Positions 14,382 through 14,715 of a DNA stretch of 14,715 nucleotides are shown piece by piece (the first letter of the stretch is position 1; the number at the start of each line of letters is the position of its first letter). The notes below the pieces were generated by a model, which was not told the DNA's origin, searched no databases, and worked only from the letters and a program-made list of their open reading frames with translations. The DNA lies in NCBI GenBank assembly GCA_021372185.1, contig JAJFUY010000234.1, positions 1-14,715 of the forward strand, given 5' to 3'. The translations under genes were made by a program, and so were the position numbers. This DNA is from Chlamydiales bacterium (GTDB taxonomy: Bacteria; Chlamydiota; Chlamydiia; Chlamydiales; FEN-1388).

Positions 14382-14506
14382 CCCACAGTCGTTGTCTGTG
14401 GGCTATTCAAAGACCAGCACCTAAAGGTGCTATTGAATGCAGGTAAGTTTTTAGCACCGTTTAGGTGCTGGTCTTTGAATAGCCCATAGCAACTTGTTGT
14501 TATGGG
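14382..14506. repeat. second, different composite palindrome
   Basis: A large inverted repeat has arms tgggctattcaaagaccagc (from 14399) and its complement ending at 14486, extended inward through the gcacc/ggtgc blocks. The outer parts pair less perfectly. Four local hairpins sit in mirrored order: cccacag/ctgtggg (14382-14402), gcacc-taaa-ggtgc (14417-14430), gcacc-gttta-ggtgc (14454-14468) and cccata/tatggg (14483-14506). The plan of self-pairing stems nested inside a larger palindrome is the same as in the roughly 220-base family, but the sequences differ. It lies immediately beside element copy 3. Confidence 0.88.
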
Positions 14507-14516
14507 CACTTAATTT

Positions 14517-14715
14517 TTGCGCCGTAGGTGCAAATTTATTATTAGCCAATCAGTGTAGCGCCGTAGGTGCAAACTGTGGGAAAACGATATAATTAATATA
14601 TGGAGCCACTTTAGTGGCGATTCAATCTTAAGATTTAGCCGCCACTAAAGTGGCTCGAGATATTTTTTTTCATTGAGTTCCCATAGTTTGCCACTTCGTG
14701 GCTACACTGATGGGC
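14517..14715. repeat. composite palindromic element, copy 3 (truncated by the window)
   Basis: The left arm holds H1 ttgcgcc-gta-ggtgcaa (14517-14533), the spacer ttattattagcc, H2 gcgcc-gta-ggtgc (14558-14570) and H3 gccac-ttta-gtggc (14605-14618). The right arm begins with H3' gccac-taaa-gtggc (14641-14654), then H2' gccac-ttc-gtggc (14690-14702), and ends in ctgatgggc at the window edge, before H1'. By comparison with the other copies, about 20-30 bases are missing. H2 and H2' have fully different stems that still self-pair. Confidence 0.92.

Overview
The window looks like a bacterial chromosome segment that is AT-rich overall, with roughly 88% coding density. Most genes have recognisable Shine-Dalgarno sites (GAGG, AAGGG, AGGAG), and some promoter boxes are close to consensus. 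Only one gene belongs to a well-known family: a Bcr/CflA-type MFS exporter. A small single-membrane-segment protein reminds me of a hypothetical family in gammaproteobacteria. The other large genes encode long, alpha-helical, internally repetitive proteins of no family I recognise. That mix fits a host-associated or intracellular bacterium, such as a Legionellales-like gammaproteobacterium, with a Chlamydia-like organism as the alternative. The taxonomic guess is inference: there is no rRNA, tRNA or informational gene here to anchor it.

Layout, left to right. Positions 1-220 are a composite palindrome (element 1). Three minus-strand genes follow in coordinate order, read right to left: a 584-residue helical protein (6531-8285), a 1770-residue protein built of about eight degenerate repeats (718-6030), and a 114-residue orphan (312-656) only 61 bases beyond it. 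A second composite palindrome (6269-6488) lies between the first two. A divergent 184-base gap separates this block from a small plus-strand membrane protein (8470-8904). Its stop codon overlaps the stop of a convergent 1318-residue, three-module helical-repeat protein (8901-12857). This gene pair is flanked by inverted copies of a roughly 30-base GGATGGGCAGGATC element. The MFS transporter (13029-14210) comes next. The right end (14382-14715) holds a different composite palindrome and then a third, truncated copy of the first family.

The strongest unexplained signals are non-coding. Each roughly 220-base element is a large inverted repeat whose two arms each contain three short self-complementary hairpins. 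Between copies, and even between the arms of one copy, hairpin stems differ by compensated changes, so local folding seems to be what is preserved. The layout recalls REP/REPIN elements, but it is larger and has more parts. Among the proteins, the 1770-residue repeat protein and the 1318-residue three-module protein, with its Ser/Pro/Arg-rich disordered linker, are the best candidates for undescribed systems, possibly host-directed. No function can be assigned from sequence alone.
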